From NCBI GenBank assembly GCA_023390655.1, contig JAEWCL010000021.1:1-64000 (forward strand): 64,000 bases of DNA, in the 5' to 3' direction. Made by a program: the position numbers and the translations under genes. Origin of the DNA: Bacillota bacterium (GTDB taxonomy: Bacteria; Bacillota; Clostridia; Christensenellales; CAG-138). The notes below the pieces were generated by a model that had not been told where the DNA came from, searched no databases, and was given only the letters and a program-made list of their open reading frames with translations. This document shows positions 34,886-43,428 of the stretch, one piece after another; positions within the stretch are counted from its first letter, which is position 1, and each line of letters opens with the position of its first letter.

Positions 34886-35149
34886 TCTATCGCCCCTTTA
34901 CCTTTTGTATCCCAAAAATTTACAGAAAGAAACCTGAGTCCATGTTTCATATATTGTATCAAACGGTGGTCGTTTTGTGGAGAAAAACGCCGCATATTCT
35001 CACTTTGTTAACATATCCGGCAGGCTTTTTGCAACCTATATACAGGCGCGGGGCATGCGTGCCCCGAACCGAAAAACGGAGTTGCCCGCGCACAGTCAAT
35101 ATAACGTGCGGCCGCGGCCCCCGGTTGCGCAAACGGCCTTTGAAGGACA
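34886..35149. other. Region between the SpoIID-SH3 gene and ychF
   Basis: No gene seen. A minus-strand promoter is listed separately. GGGGCA-TGCG-TGCCCC (35050-35065) is a small perfect hairpin without a T-tract. Confidence 0.4.
34953..34981 (-). promoter_or_regulatory. Candidate promoter of the SpoIID-SH3 gene
   Basis: On the minus strand TCCACA (34976-34981), a 17-base spacer, TACAAT (34953-34958). The -35 matches four of six. The leader to the ATG at 34885 would be about 60 bases. Confidence 0.45.
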
Positions 35150-35178
35150 AACAAGAAACAGGCGGCAGTCCTGCCGCC
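35150..35178 (-). terminator. Terminator of ychF
   Basis: GGCGGCA (35161-35167), loop GTCC, TGCCGCC (35172-35178); on the minus strand TGTTTCTTGTTTG follows. Confidence 0.6.
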
Positions 35179-35189
35179 CAGCGTGTAAC

Positions 35190-36275
35190 TTATACGTTGA
35201 TACGGAACAGGACAATGTCTCCGTCCTGCATCACGTACTCCTTTCCTTCCGAGCGGATGAGGCCTTTGTCCTTGCAGGCCTGCATGGTCCCGTGCTGCAT
35301 CAGCGTATCGTAGGCGACAACCTCGGCGCGGATAAAGCCGCGCTCAAAATCGGAGTGGATTTTGCCTGCGGCCTGCGGCGCTTTTGTGCCGCGTTCAATC
35401 GTCCAGGCGCGCACTTCCTTGGGGCCTGCAGTCAGATAGCTGATGAGTCCAAGCAGGCGGTAGCAGGCTTTTACGAGCTGGTCAAGCCCGCTCTCCTGAA
35501 TGCCCATCTCCTCTAAAAACGCCGCTTTTTCCTCGGGCTCCAGGGAAGCAAGCTCCTCTTCCACGCGCGCGCAAATGGTGATGGCCTCCGCCCCCTCCGC
35601 TTTCGCCGCGGTATACAGCTTATTGACAAGCGGGAGATCGGTGTTTCCCACATCCTCTTCCCGGATGTTTGCCACGTAGATGACGGGCTTTGCGGTAAGA
35701 AGGAAGTTCTGCCTGCACAGCTGTGCAGTTTCCTCGGGCAGCGTGCGTGCGGGCTTCCCGGACTCCAGGTGCGTGTATGCCTGTTCAAACAGGGAAATTT
35801 CCGCCAGCGCTGCCTTGTCCCCGCCCTTGGCGTTTTTCTTTGCGCGGTCGATACGCTTTTCCACGGTTTCCATATCCGCGAAAATCAGCTCAAGGTTGAT
35901 GGTTTCCATATCCCGCACAGGGTCCACGGAGCCGTCCACATGGACAATGTTTTCGTCTTCAAAGCAGCGCACCACGTGTACGACCGCGTCTACCTCACGG
36001 ATGTGCGCAAGGAAGCGGTTGCCCAGGCCTTCCCCGCGGGAAGCGCCGCGGACGAGGCCCGCGATGTCCACAAACTCGATGGTGGTGGGTGTGATCTTTT
36101 CCGGGTTGTGCATCTTTGCAAGCACGTTCAGGCGTTCGTCCGGAACCGCCACCATGCCGACATTGGGCTCTATGGTACAGAACGGATAATTCGCGGCCTG
36201 CGCCCCCGCCTGTGTGATCGCGTTAAACAGCGTGCTCTTGCCTACATTGGGCAGGCCTACGACGCCCAGCTTCAT
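35190..36275 (-). CDS. ychF: Redox-regulated ATPase YchF (Obg-like)
   Basis: 361 residues. TRAFAC-class P-loop ATPase that associates with ribosomes. Walker A GLPNVGKST at 7-15, NYPFCTIEPNVG switch I, DIAGLVRGASRGEGLGN, then the G4-like loop and the C-terminal TGS-like domain starting near 275 and ending EYVMQDGDIVLFRINV. Full family length and highly conserved throughout. The start ATG has GAGGTGTTGTT upstream. It is the last housekeeping gene before the phage-like cassette and is divergent from it. Confidence 0.97.
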   Translation of the reverse strand: MKLGVVGLPNVGKSTLFNAITQAGAQAANYPFCTIEPNVGMVAVPDERLNVLAKMHNPEKITPTTIEFVDIAGLVRGASRGEGLGNRFLAHIREVDAVVHVVRCFEDENIVHVDGSVDPVRDMETINLELIFADMETVEKRIDRAKKNAKGGDKAALAEISLFEQAYTHLESGKPARTLPEETAQLCRQNFLLTAKPVIYVANIREEDVGNTDLPLVNKLYTAAKAEGAEAITICARVEEELASLEPEEKAAFLEEMGIQESGLDQLVKACYRLLGLISYLTAGPKEVRAWTIERGTKAPQAAGKIHSDFERGFIRAEVVAYDTLMQHGTMQACKDKGLIRSEGKEYVMQDGDIVLFRINV

Positions 36276-36414
36276 AACAACACCTCATATACTTTATCGT
36301 TCTTTTTTGCATGTTCATCCAGTCTTGATTATATCGGCAGAACAAAAAGAGCGCAATGCTTTTGGGCTGTGCGAGCGCGTACAGAGAGATTTTGGAAAAC
36401 AAACAGAAGTAACA

Positions 36415-36632
36415 TTTGGAGGCTCCACCTCCAAACCACCGCTTAGGGTCGTGACAACCATTTCGGAAAAACTCGGAATAGGCGCTCTCCCAAAAGGGAT
36501 ACCCAAGGGGCTTTCCGCAGGAAAGCGGGTTCGGTGCCCGCAGGGCAGAAAGCAATCCAGTAAATTGCTTTCAGAACCCTGGGTACCTTATTTGTCCCTT
36601 GGGTGGGCTTTCAGTGGCAAAGCCCCTGAAAG
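36415..36632. repeat. Mosaic palindromic repeat R2, copy upstream of the portal gene
   Basis: Module p (36415-36455): hairpin TTTGGAGG-CTCCA-CCTCCAAA, then CCGCTTAGGGTCGT. Module q (36505-36587): GGGGCTTTCCGCAGGAAAG, CGGGTTCGGTGCCCG, hairpin GAAAGCAAT-CCAGTAA-ATTGCTTTC, GAACCCTGGGTACC. Then a CTTTCAG...CTGAAAG hairpin to 36632. The same p and q occur at 39103-39234, with p in the same orientation and q inverted; stem changes between copies are compensatory. No ORF. Confidence 0.7.
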
Positions 36633-36789
36633 CATAGCATAGCTGTCTTTCTTAGAACCACTCTTACCTGTACACTCCAAAACGCGGTGGTATACTGCTA
36701 GTATAAAAACATTTGTTCGAATGACGGCGTCCGTTCTCAGGCGGGCGTTCTTTATGCCATCGGACGGACAAATGGAACAGGAGGTATGG

Positions 36790-38469
36790 ATGCAGAAGAG
36801 CGAGGCAACAGAGGCGCTCAAGAGCCGCGCGTATGCGCTGTTTGAAGAGTTCCGCTCCGCGTATGCCGGCGAGTGGCAGCGGCTGGAACATGCGGAGCGG
36901 ATGTATTGCGGCGAGCACTGGCACGATGTGCCCCAGCTGGACCCGAACGAGCCGCGCCCGGCGACGCCGGTGATCCAGTCCACCGTTGAAAACATTGCGG
37001 CGGATTTGATGGATGCGATGCCGGAGGCGGTCATTATGCCGGAAACCGCGGAGGATGTGCGAGCCGCGCGCGTGGTGGAGGCACTTATCCGGGAAAACCA
37101 CGACGCCGCCTGCTACGAGCGCGAGTACAGGCGCATGGTGCACGACCTTTTGGTGGGCGGGTACGCCGTACAGGAGGTGGGCTATGACCCGGCGCTCAAC
37201 AACGGGCTTGGCGGCGCGTTCATCCGCCATACGGACAACCGGGGGATTTTATTCGATCCGCTGTGCACGGACATCCAAGATGGGCGGGCGGTGTTTAAGT
37301 TTGCGCTGCGCACGCGCGAATGGCTTGCTTCCCGCTTCCCCGCCTATGACGGCACCGGGGACGGGTATACAAGCCAGAACATGATGCAGGACGCGCACAT
37401 CACCGGGGACAGCAGCAAGACAGCGCTTTTGATTGAGTACTGGTGGCGGGAGTATGACGAGACCTCGGGCACCTGCCGCGTACACATGGCGCAGCTTGCG
37501 GGAGGCAAGGTGCTTTCCGACAGCCGCGCGCAAAAGCCCGAGGGCTACTACGCGCACGGGCAATATCCGTTCTTTGTTACGCCGTTGTTTGAGCGCAAGG
37601 GAAGCCCGCTGGGTTTTGGCGTTGTGGACCTGTTTGCCGGGCAGCAGCAGTATGCGGACAAGCTGGACCAGATCATTTTGAAAAATGCACTGATGGCCTC
37701 GCACAACAAGCTGCTGATCACCGAAGCAAGCGGCTTTGACCCGGATGATTTGCGGGACTGGGCAAAGGATGTGCATAAAGGGGAGTCGTTGGGCGGTGTG
37801 AGCTGGTTCTCCACCCCGCCGCTGCCCGCGTACATCCTCCAGTACACGAAAAACATGCGCGACGCGATCAAGGAAGAAAGCGGCGCAAACGATTTTTCGC
37901 GCGGGGGTACGGCGGGCGGCATCACGGCGGCCTCCGCCATCGCGGCCCTGCAGGAAATGAGCAGCAAGCGCGCGCGGATGGCGTCGAGACAGCTGCATGA
38001 AAGCTACCGCGACGCCGTGCGGATGGAGATCGAGGTGGAACGGGAATTCAACCTCCTCCCCCGCATCGTTTCCTTTACACAAGACGGGGAGATACAGCGT
38101 GAGATATTTGACGGCAAGCTGCTGCAAAAAACGCTGCCTGACGGGCGCGCGCTGCCGCTGGAGTTTTCCATCTCGATCAAGGTGCAAAAGGAGAACCGCT
38201 GGAGCGTCTTGAGCCACAACGAGCTTGTATTGCAGATGGTGCAGCTGAAAATGCTTACGCCCGAGCAGGCGGTGGAACTGATGTCCTTTGACGGTCGTGA
38301 GCAAGTGCTGCGCGCCGCACGCGAAACGAAAAAGGCGCACGAAGCGCAGGAGAAAAAAGCGCAGGGCAATATGGCGGGCGCTGCAATGCAAGGCCAGCCG
38401 GAAGGTATGCCCGCGCAGCAAAAGCCCGCAGGCCTTGCGCGGCTGCTCTCCCGCGTGAAGAATGCCTGA
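36790..38469 (+). CDS. Phage portal protein, P22/podovirus type
   Basis: 559 residues from ATG 36790, five bases after AGGAGG. Portal rings form the DNA gate at one capsid vertex. Visible family traits: an N-terminal acidic helix with ERMYCGEHWHD, PVIQSTVENIAADLMDAMPEA, wing domain VHDLLVGGYAVQEVGYDP, stem segment KGSPLGFGVVDLFAGQQQYADKLDQIIL, and a clip/crown region rich in helices ending with a Gln/Met/Ala-rich tail. First gene of a colinear head cassette (portal, scaffold-like, capsid, connectors). No terminase precedes it; ychF is next upstream on the other strand. The gene looks full length and undamaged, and its base composition is like the host. Confidence 0.82.
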   Translation: MQKSEATEALKSRAYALFEEFRSAYAGEWQRLEHAERMYCGEHWHDVPQLDPNEPRPATPVIQSTVENIAADLMDAMPEAVIMPETAEDVRAARVVEALIRENHDAACYEREYRRMVHDLLVGGYAVQEVGYDPALNNGLGGAFIRHTDNRGILFDPLCTDIQDGRAVFKFALRTREWLASRFPAYDGTGDGYTSQNMMQDAHITGDSSKTALLIEYWWREYDETSGTCRVHMAQLAGGKVLSDSRAQKPEGYYAHGQYPFFVTPLFERKGSPLGFGVVDLFAGQQQYADKLDQIILKNALMASHNKLLITEASGFDPDDLRDWAKDVHKGESLGGVSWFSTPPLPAYILQYTKNMRDAIKEESGANDFSRGGTAGGITAASAIAALQEMSSKRARMASRQLHESYRDAVRMEIEVEREFNLLPRIVSFTQDGEIQREIFDGKLLQKTLPDGRALPLEFSISIKVQKENRWSVLSHNELVLQMVQLKMLTPEQAVELMSFDGREQVLRAARETKKAHEAQEKKAQGNMAGAAMQGQPEGMPAQQKPAGLARLLSRVKNA

Positions 38470-38493
38470 CCAGATCAAATAAAGGAGGTACCT

Positions 38494-39057
38494 ATGAACC
38501 GAAGACCCGTATCCTTCCCTCCCGCCGCATTCGAGGAGGAAACGCCCATGCCTGGGATGCCGGCGGCCCAACCGCAGATGCAGCCGGGCATGCAGCCGTC
38601 CGGCATGCAGCAAGACCCGCGGCAAACGCAACAGGCGGCAATGCGGCAGGCAGCCATGCAAGCGCCCATGCAGCGGCCGGACGCCGGTGCCCGCAGGCTC
38701 GATTATGAAGGGCTGCGCGCGGAACTCAACACCCTGCTGCAACAGGGTAAGCTGCCCGCGGGTTTTGACCTTGTTTCTGCCGTGCAGGACCGCGCGTTTT
38801 TAAAGCTGCTGCTGGAGCTGCCCGCCTATGCCGCCGTACGCGTCTATATGGCGGAGCAGCGCGCCGAGCATGCGGAACAGACCGCCATGCACAATATTCT
38901 CAGCCGCCTCAACGCGCGGCAGGGGCTGCCCAAGCCCTCCCGCGCAAACGCGGCTGCAGCATCGAGAGACTACATGAGCATGTCGCCCGCGGAATTTGCG
39001 CGGCTGGAGCGGGAGTACAAGGAAAAAGCGCGCAACGGCATCAAGGTCAAGCTGTAG
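38494..39057 (+). CDS. Scaffold-like protein of the head cassette
   Basis: 187 residues. The first 65 are low-complexity, rich in Met, Gln, Pro and Ala (MPGMPAAQPQMQPGMQPSG). The rest is helical and charged (RVYMAEQRAEHAEQTAMHN, FARLEREYKEKARNGIKVKL). No family recognised by sequence. Its place between portal and major capsid genes, its size, and its disordered start plus helical, basic C-terminus are what phage scaffolding proteins look like, so that role is inferred. AAAGGAGGTACCT precedes the ATG, 24 bases after the portal stop. No capsid protease is seen. Confidence 0.6.
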   Translation: MNRRPVSFPPAAFEEETPMPGMPAAQPQMQPGMQPSGMQQDPRQTQQAAMRQAAMQAPMQRPDAGARRLDYEGLRAELNTLLQQGKLPAGFDLVSAVQDRAFLKLLLELPAYAAVRVYMAEQRAEHAEQTAMHNILSRLNARQGLPKPSRANAAAASRDYMSMSPAEFARLEREYKEKARNGIKVKL

Positions 39058-39102
39058 CGGTGGCAAGCGACCACGGGCCATCCAGACAATTAAGCAGGTA
39101 CG

Positions 39103-39234
39103 TTGAGGGCTCTGCCCTCAAACCCGCTTAGGGCCGTAAGCAAAGGTACTCAGGGTTCTAAAGCCGATTCACAGGATCGGCTTTTACCTTCCGGGCAACG
39201 AACCCGCTTTCCTGTGGAAAGCCCCTAAGAACCC
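39103..39234. repeat. Mosaic palindromic repeat R2, copy between scaffold-like and capsid genes
   Basis: Module p: TTGAGGG-CTCTG-CCCTCAA hairpin then CCGCTTAGGGCCGTAA (39103-39140). Module q in inverted orientation: GGTACTCAGGGTTCT, hairpin AAAGCCGAT-TCACAGG-ATCGGCTTT, CGGGCAACGAACCCG, CTTTCCTGTGGAAAG, CCCCT (39145-39234). Pairs with 36415-36587. Confidence 0.7.
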
Positions 39235-39306
39235 ATTTAACATTCTGTAATGAACCGTTCACCCGTAAAAAACCTTACCTGAACCAACAAATAAGGAGGA
39301 AACAAC

Positions 39307-40518
39307 ATGTCCAATACCCAAACCACGATTAATACGCTGGGCACAACGTATCTCAACAAGGATTTTTACGACAAAAAGCTGCTCGAAACCGCGCGCACAC
39401 GCCTTATTTTTGCGAAGTTCGGGCAGAAGCGTTCCATCCCCCGCAACTCAGGCAAGCGCGTGGAGTTCCGGCGCTACGATCTCTTTTCCCCGGAGCTTGC
39501 GTCCGCCCCGCTGCTTGAGGGCGTAACGCCCGAGGGCCAGTCCCTCTCCCAGAGCCGCGTGGAGGCGGAGGTCGCGCAGTACGGCGCATATGTGGAGATC
39601 TCCGATGTGCTTGAAGCCACGGCTTATGACGAGGTGGTTTCCGACAGCGCGGAGCTTTTGGGCGAACAGCTCGGCACCGTTGTGGAGTGGATCACCCGCG
39701 ACGCCATGTGCGCAGGCACAAACGTCCAGTACGCGGGCGGCCGCACCGCGCGCCTTGCGCTGACGGGCAGCGATAAGCTGACCGTCTCCGAAGTGCGCAA
39801 GGCCGTGCGTACCCTCAAAAAGGCCAAAGCGCGCTACTTTACCGCAAGCGACGAGGGCGATACCAGAAAGCCGCATTTCATCTGCATCTGCTCTCCCGAA
39901 GCGACCTATGACCTCCAGAACGATCCGCTCTGGCAGGACGTTTCCAAGTACGCAAACGCCGAGCAGATTTATTCCGGCGAGATTGGCCGCCTGTTCGGCG
40001 TGGTGTTCGTGGAAAGCACGGAATCCCGCGTCTTCCGCCAGAGCGTCTATACCACCGTCACAAACCATACCGCAGGCAGCGCCAAACTGACGCTTGCGGG
40101 CACGTCTCTTGCGGCGGAGCGTTACCTCGCTGCGGGCGCAAAGGTGAAGATCGGTACCACGGAATATACCGTCGCGTCCTATGACGCCGCGGCCAAGGAA
40201 CTGACTGTATCCGCGGCCATCGGTTCCGCCGTTCCCGCGGGCACCAAGGTGTATAGCGAGGACGCGGGTATGGTGGATGAAACCACCAAGGCCGGGCTTG
40301 ACGTCCACGCGACCCTCGTGTTTGGCGCTGACTCCTATGGCGTGGTGGATGTGATGGGCGGCGGTGCGCTCACCACCATCATCAAGCGCCCGGGCAGTGC
40401 CGGTGCTGCCGACCCGCTCGACCAGCGCGGCACCGTGGGCGCAAAGGTTGCGGCCTACACTGCGACCATTCTCAACCCGCTGTGGATCGTGCGCATCGAG
40501 CACGCGGTCTCGGCGTAA
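39307..40518 (+). CDS. Major capsid protein, N4-gp56 family
   Basis: 403 residues. The N-terminus with TTYLNKDFYDKKLLETARTR, then FGQKRSIPRNSGKRVEFRRYD, is the start expected of the N4-gp56/P22-like HK97-fold capsid family. EAEVAQYGAYVEISDVLE and the long E-loop region follow, and an inserted Ig-like or beta stretch lies at about 245-320 (TLAGTSLAAERYLAAGAKVKIG). AAATAAGGAGGAAACAAC before the ATG is a very strong ribosome site, fitting a protein made in large amounts. No early stops. Best evidence in the cassette that a shell could still be made. Confidence 0.85.
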   Translation: MSNTQTTINTLGTTYLNKDFYDKKLLETARTRLIFAKFGQKRSIPRNSGKRVEFRRYDLFSPELASAPLLEGVTPEGQSLSQSRVEAEVAQYGAYVEISDVLEATAYDEVVSDSAELLGEQLGTVVEWITRDAMCAGTNVQYAGGRTARLALTGSDKLTVSEVRKAVRTLKKAKARYFTASDEGDTRKPHFICICSPEATYDLQNDPLWQDVSKYANAEQIYSGEIGRLFGVVFVESTESRVFRQSVYTTVTNHTAGSAKLTLAGTSLAAERYLAAGAKVKIGTTEYTVASYDAAAKELTVSAAIGSAVPAGTKVYSEDAGMVDETTKAGLDVHATLVFGADSYGVVDVMGGGALTTIIKRPGSAGAADPLDQRGTVGAKVAAYTATILNPLWIVRIEHAVSA

Positions 40519-40528
40519 GGGTGGAGCT

Positions 40529-40806
40529 CAAGGTATCGGCGCTTTAAAGCGCCGCGTCCTCGGCGGGAGACGCCTCGGGCACTAAGCCTGCGGGCTGTCG
40601 CGATAGTTTTTTTGCTTTGGGGAAACTACGTTTCCCCAACCCCCTTCCTTGGAAACGATCGTATTTCAGAGGTGCGGATTCATTGGCAACGGCTGGGGCG
40701 ATATCGTCGCCAGAACGTCCGTGCTTAGGGGGTGCGGGGGGCGAAGCCCGCCCGCTATTAAATAAAATAATCTATCGTCGCCACCACCGTTGGTGGCGAT
40801 ACCTTG
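40529..40806. repeat. MITE-like repeat R1, long full copy (278 bp)
   Basis: Terminal inverted repeats CAAGGTATCG (40529-40538) and CGATACCTTG (40797-40806) are perfect. The left half carries CTCGGCGGGAGACGCC, GCCTGCGGGC and GTCGC; the right half carries the core GGGGGGCGAAGCCCGCCC then GCTATTAAATAAAATAAT, followed by hairpin GTCGCCACCA-CCGT-TGGTGGCGA. It is non-coding and lies between the capsid gene and the next cassette gene. No clear target-site duplication. Confidence 0.75.
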
Positions 40807-40895
40807 CGGAGTAAAACAACTATGTATCTTTTCGACATCCAAGCAAGGGGTGCAACGCCCCTTGCTTCCCATCATTTCATAAGGAGAATAACAAC

Positions 40896-41171
40896 ATGGA
40901 TTACATGACCGAACAGCAGATCGACAGCCTCGCGTCCGATACGGGCGCGGTCCTCCGCGGGGAGCCGCAGGTAAAGCTGACCATTGCGCCCGACAACCTT
41001 GGCGGGTACTGGGAGGGCGGCATCAACGGCCACTTCTTCCGCATCAAGACGGGCGTTGAGGTGGAGGTGCCGAAAAGCCTCGCAAAGCTGATTTCCGACA
41101 GCGCCAGGGTAAAAATTCAGAGCGAGCAGAGCATGAATGCCTACCGCGGGCGCGGCAAAAAGGTGGGGTGA
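40896..41171 (+). CDS. Small head-cassette protein, unknown
   Basis: 91 residues. CATAAGGAGAATAACAAC precedes the ATG. The sequence has a beta-rich middle (GYWEGGINGHFFRIKTGVEVEVP) and a basic C-terminus (RGRGKKVG). I do not recognise it; the VEVPKSLAKLI segment is reminiscent of small phage structural or cement-type proteins encoded after capsid genes. It ends four bases before the next start, so the two are translated together. Confidence 0.6.
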   Translation: MDYMTEQQIDSLASDTGAVLRGEPQVKLTIAPDNLGGYWEGGINGHFFRIKTGVEVEVPKSLAKLISDSARVKIQSEQSMNAYRGRGKKVG

Positions 41172-41175
41172 AAGC

Positions 41176-41718
41176 ATGACGCTCAACGATATCATCGTAT
41201 CCGCGCTCACACAGCTTGACCGCGGGCACGACAGCCAGACGGTGGACACCTGGCGCGATAAGCTGACCCGCTACGCAAACGAGGCGGTGACGGATATCGC
41301 TACCATGCTGCAACTGCGAAGAACGGACACGCTGCCCGTCAAGGATGGGTCGGCGGATGTGGCGGCGCTCCCCCGCTGCTGCGTGAAGGTGCTCTATGTT
41401 TCCCGCAATATGGCGCGGGTGCCGTTTATCATGGGGGGCGCGAGCACGCGCATCCGCGTGCTGACAGAGGATGGCGATGTGTATGTGCACTACCGCTACC
41501 TGCCGGACGATATGAGCTCTCCCACCGATGTGCCGGAGCTGCCCGCGTTTACCCACGGGCTGATCGTCACATATGTGGTGGCGCGGGAGCGTGCGAGCGC
41601 GGACCCGAGCATGCAGCGTGGTGCGAACATCTACTTTGAACTCTACAACGCGGGCAAGCGCGGATTGCGCGCGTCATTGGGAGAACAGGACGGCTACGCG
41701 CTTGTGAACAGGTGGTGA
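41176..41718 (+). CDS. Head-tail adaptor-like phage protein
   Basis: 180 residues from ATG 41176 (GGTGGGGTGAAAGC upstream). The N-terminal helical part TLNDIIVSALTQLDRG and TRYANEAVTDIATMLQLRR matches the pattern of head-tail adaptor/connector proteins (gp4/gp6-like or phage adaptor families) that stack under the portal, followed by a beta-rich half with RIRVLTEDGDVYVHYRYLP. Position after portal and capsid and before the propeller protein supports this. Specific function not provable from sequence. Confidence 0.6.
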   Translation: MTLNDIIVSALTQLDRGHDSQTVDTWRDKLTRYANEAVTDIATMLQLRRTDTLPVKDGSADVAALPRCCVKVLYVSRNMARVPFIMGGASTRIRVLTEDGDVYVHYRYLPDDMSSPTDVPELPAFTHGLIVTYVVARERASADPSMQRGANIYFELYNAGKRGLRASLGEQDGYALVNRW

Positions 41719-41722
41719 GGGG

Positions 41723-43207
41723 ATGTCATTGAGTGAATACCGCATCGACGCGTTTTCGGGCATCGACCAGAGCGCGGCCGAAGGCATGATCCCACCCGGC
41801 GCAAGCCCGGACGCGTGCAATATGGATACGGCGGACGGCTGTCTTGCGGTGGCGAAGGGGTATGTCAAGCACATCGTAGCCCCGCTGCCGGGGAATAAGC
41901 CCATCCGCAGGCTGCTGTTCTGGCAGGGTCTGGTGAGCGGCCGGTTTCTCGCGGTAGCGGGAAACGAAGTATATTCCTATACGGTGACGGACGTTTCCCC
42001 TTCGTGGAAGCTCCTGTTCACCTACCCGGAGACAGTCAAAAACCTGCGCGTGGACTTTTGCGAGGCGCAGATCGGCAGTGCCGACCATCTCCTGATCGCC
42101 TGCGGGGAGCATCAGATCATGAAATGGGACGGCGCTGCAAGCAGCATGCAAGCGTTCGGCAGTGCGGAAAAAGTCTCTAACCTGCCGGTCAATTACCTTG
42201 CCATGCACTATGGCCGCCTGTTTGCCGCGGGCGATCCCGGGCACCCGTGCAGGTTGTATTGGAGCAAGGTGCCCGGCGACAGCCGCACAATTGAAGACTG
42301 GGCGGCGGACCCCAACAATGAAAACAGCGGCGGCGGGTTTGTGGAGGTGGGCGATACGTCGGGCGACCCCATCACGGGCCTGTGCGCGCTTTCCAACCAG
42401 CTGCTCATCTGGAAGCGGCGCTCGCTCTACAGGCTTCTGGGGGACAGGCCGGGCAATTACCGCGTGTACCGCGTCCATGCGGAGGTGGAGCAAATGCAGG
42501 ACGCCGCCTGCGCGCTCTATGGGGATGTCCCCTATTGGATGACGGGCGCGGGCCTGTTCTTTTTTGATGGCCAGACGGCGCAGAAGAGCCTCACAGCCCG
42601 GCGCATCCGCACGTTTTTGGAGGGCGCTTCCACCGCCAACTGCCGCGCTGCCAAGCGCGGGGAAACGCTGTATTTTACCGCTTACGAAAAAGCGCGCGAT
42701 CCGCAGAAGCTGGGTTCGCAAAGGACGATGGACAACGCGCTCATCGTCTACGATATTGCCCGGCAGGCGTACATGATCCGGCGCGGATTTCAGATTTCCG
42801 ACCTTTGCGCGCACGACGGGGCGCTTTACCTCATCAACGATCAGCGTATCGTCTACCGGTTTGAGGAAGGCGCGGATTATGACGGCGTGTCGATCGAGGC
42901 CTACTGGAAAACGCCGCTGACAGACCTCAACAGCAAGCCGGGCATCAAGAATTTGCAGGAACTCTACCTGCGCGGCGAAGGCATGGGCGGCGGCGAAGGC
43001 GCTGTGCTGCTGCTGGATGCGCGCATCGGACGCAATCTCCATGTTTACCGCTGCCTGATGCCGGAGAACGAGACGGATGTGCTCGAAATCCCGCTCAAAA
43101 ACGAGGGGCGCACGTTCCGGTTGCAGTTTTCCAATGAGGCGGGCTCACGCTTTCGCATTTTAGGCGGCGTCCAATTGCTGTTTGAACACCGCCTGCGGGC
43201 GATCTGA
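41723..43207 (+). CDS. Beta-propeller-like phage stabilisation/tail-hub protein
   Basis: 494 residues, nearly all beta. Recurrent units of about 50-60 residues end in W-K/D or LYR motifs (MKWDGAASSMQAF, RLYWSKVPGDSRT, LLIWKRRSLYRLLGD, LYLINDQRIVYRFEEG), as in propeller proteins closing the DNA exit channel of podoviruses (P22 gp10-like). Start SLSEYRIDAFSGIDQSA is preceded by GGTGAGGGG. It overlaps the adaptor region with a four-base gap. The family name is inferred from gene order and fold pattern. Confidence 0.6.
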   Translation: MSLSEYRIDAFSGIDQSAAEGMIPPGASPDACNMDTADGCLAVAKGYVKHIVAPLPGNKPIRRLLFWQGLVSGRFLAVAGNEVYSYTVTDVSPSWKLLFTYPETVKNLRVDFCEAQIGSADHLLIACGEHQIMKWDGAASSMQAFGSAEKVSNLPVNYLAMHYGRLFAAGDPGHPCRLYWSKVPGDSRTIEDWAADPNNENSGGGFVEVGDTSGDPITGLCALSNQLLIWKRRSLYRLLGDRPGNYRVYRVHAEVEQMQDAACALYGDVPYWMTGAGLFFFDGQTAQKSLTARRIRTFLEGASTANCRAAKRGETLYFTAYEKARDPQKLGSQRTMDNALIVYDIARQAYMIRRGFQISDLCAHDGALYLINDQRIVYRFEEGADYDGVSIEAYWKTPLTDLNSKPGIKNLQELYLRGEGMGGGEGAVLLLDARIGRNLHVYRCLMPENETDVLEIPLKNEGRTFRLQFSNEAGSRFRILGGVQLLFEHRLRAI

Positions 43208-43228
43208 ATTTAGAGGAAGGAGACCCCT

Positions 43229-43420
43229 ATGCCATATTCACCTACGGGCGTGCAGGCGCTGTTTCCGGTGGCGCTGCCGCGTCAGACAAGGCGCGACATG
43301 CGCCGGGAGGACTATGAAACGCAGGTTGCGCAAAATGAGAACAACCTGAACCAGAACTTTTCTATTTTGTATCAGAAGCTAATCGAGCTTGAGGAAATCC
43401 TTGCGCTCATCAGCGGATAG
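43229..43420 (+). CDS. Small coiled-coil protein of the head cassette
   Basis: 63 residues; GAGGAAGGAGACCCCT precedes the ATG. A short Pro-rich start (MPYSPTGVQALFPVALP), then a heptad-like helix (NENNLNQNFSILYQKLIELEEILALI) that should form a coiled coil. No known family. Nine bases before the next gene. Confidence 0.6.
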   Translation: MPYSPTGVQALFPVALPRQTRRDMRREDYETQVAQNENNLNQNFSILYQKLIELEEILALISG

Positions 43421-43428
43421 GAGGCGGC

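Noticed and set aside
37249..38742. Long antisense open frame (497 codons) across the portal gene, and similar ones at 41726-43042 and 48522-49850
   Set aside because: No ribosome sites, no recognisable domains, His/Arg/Leu-rich composition typical of antisense frames in GC-rich DNA, and the sense strand is clearly coding.
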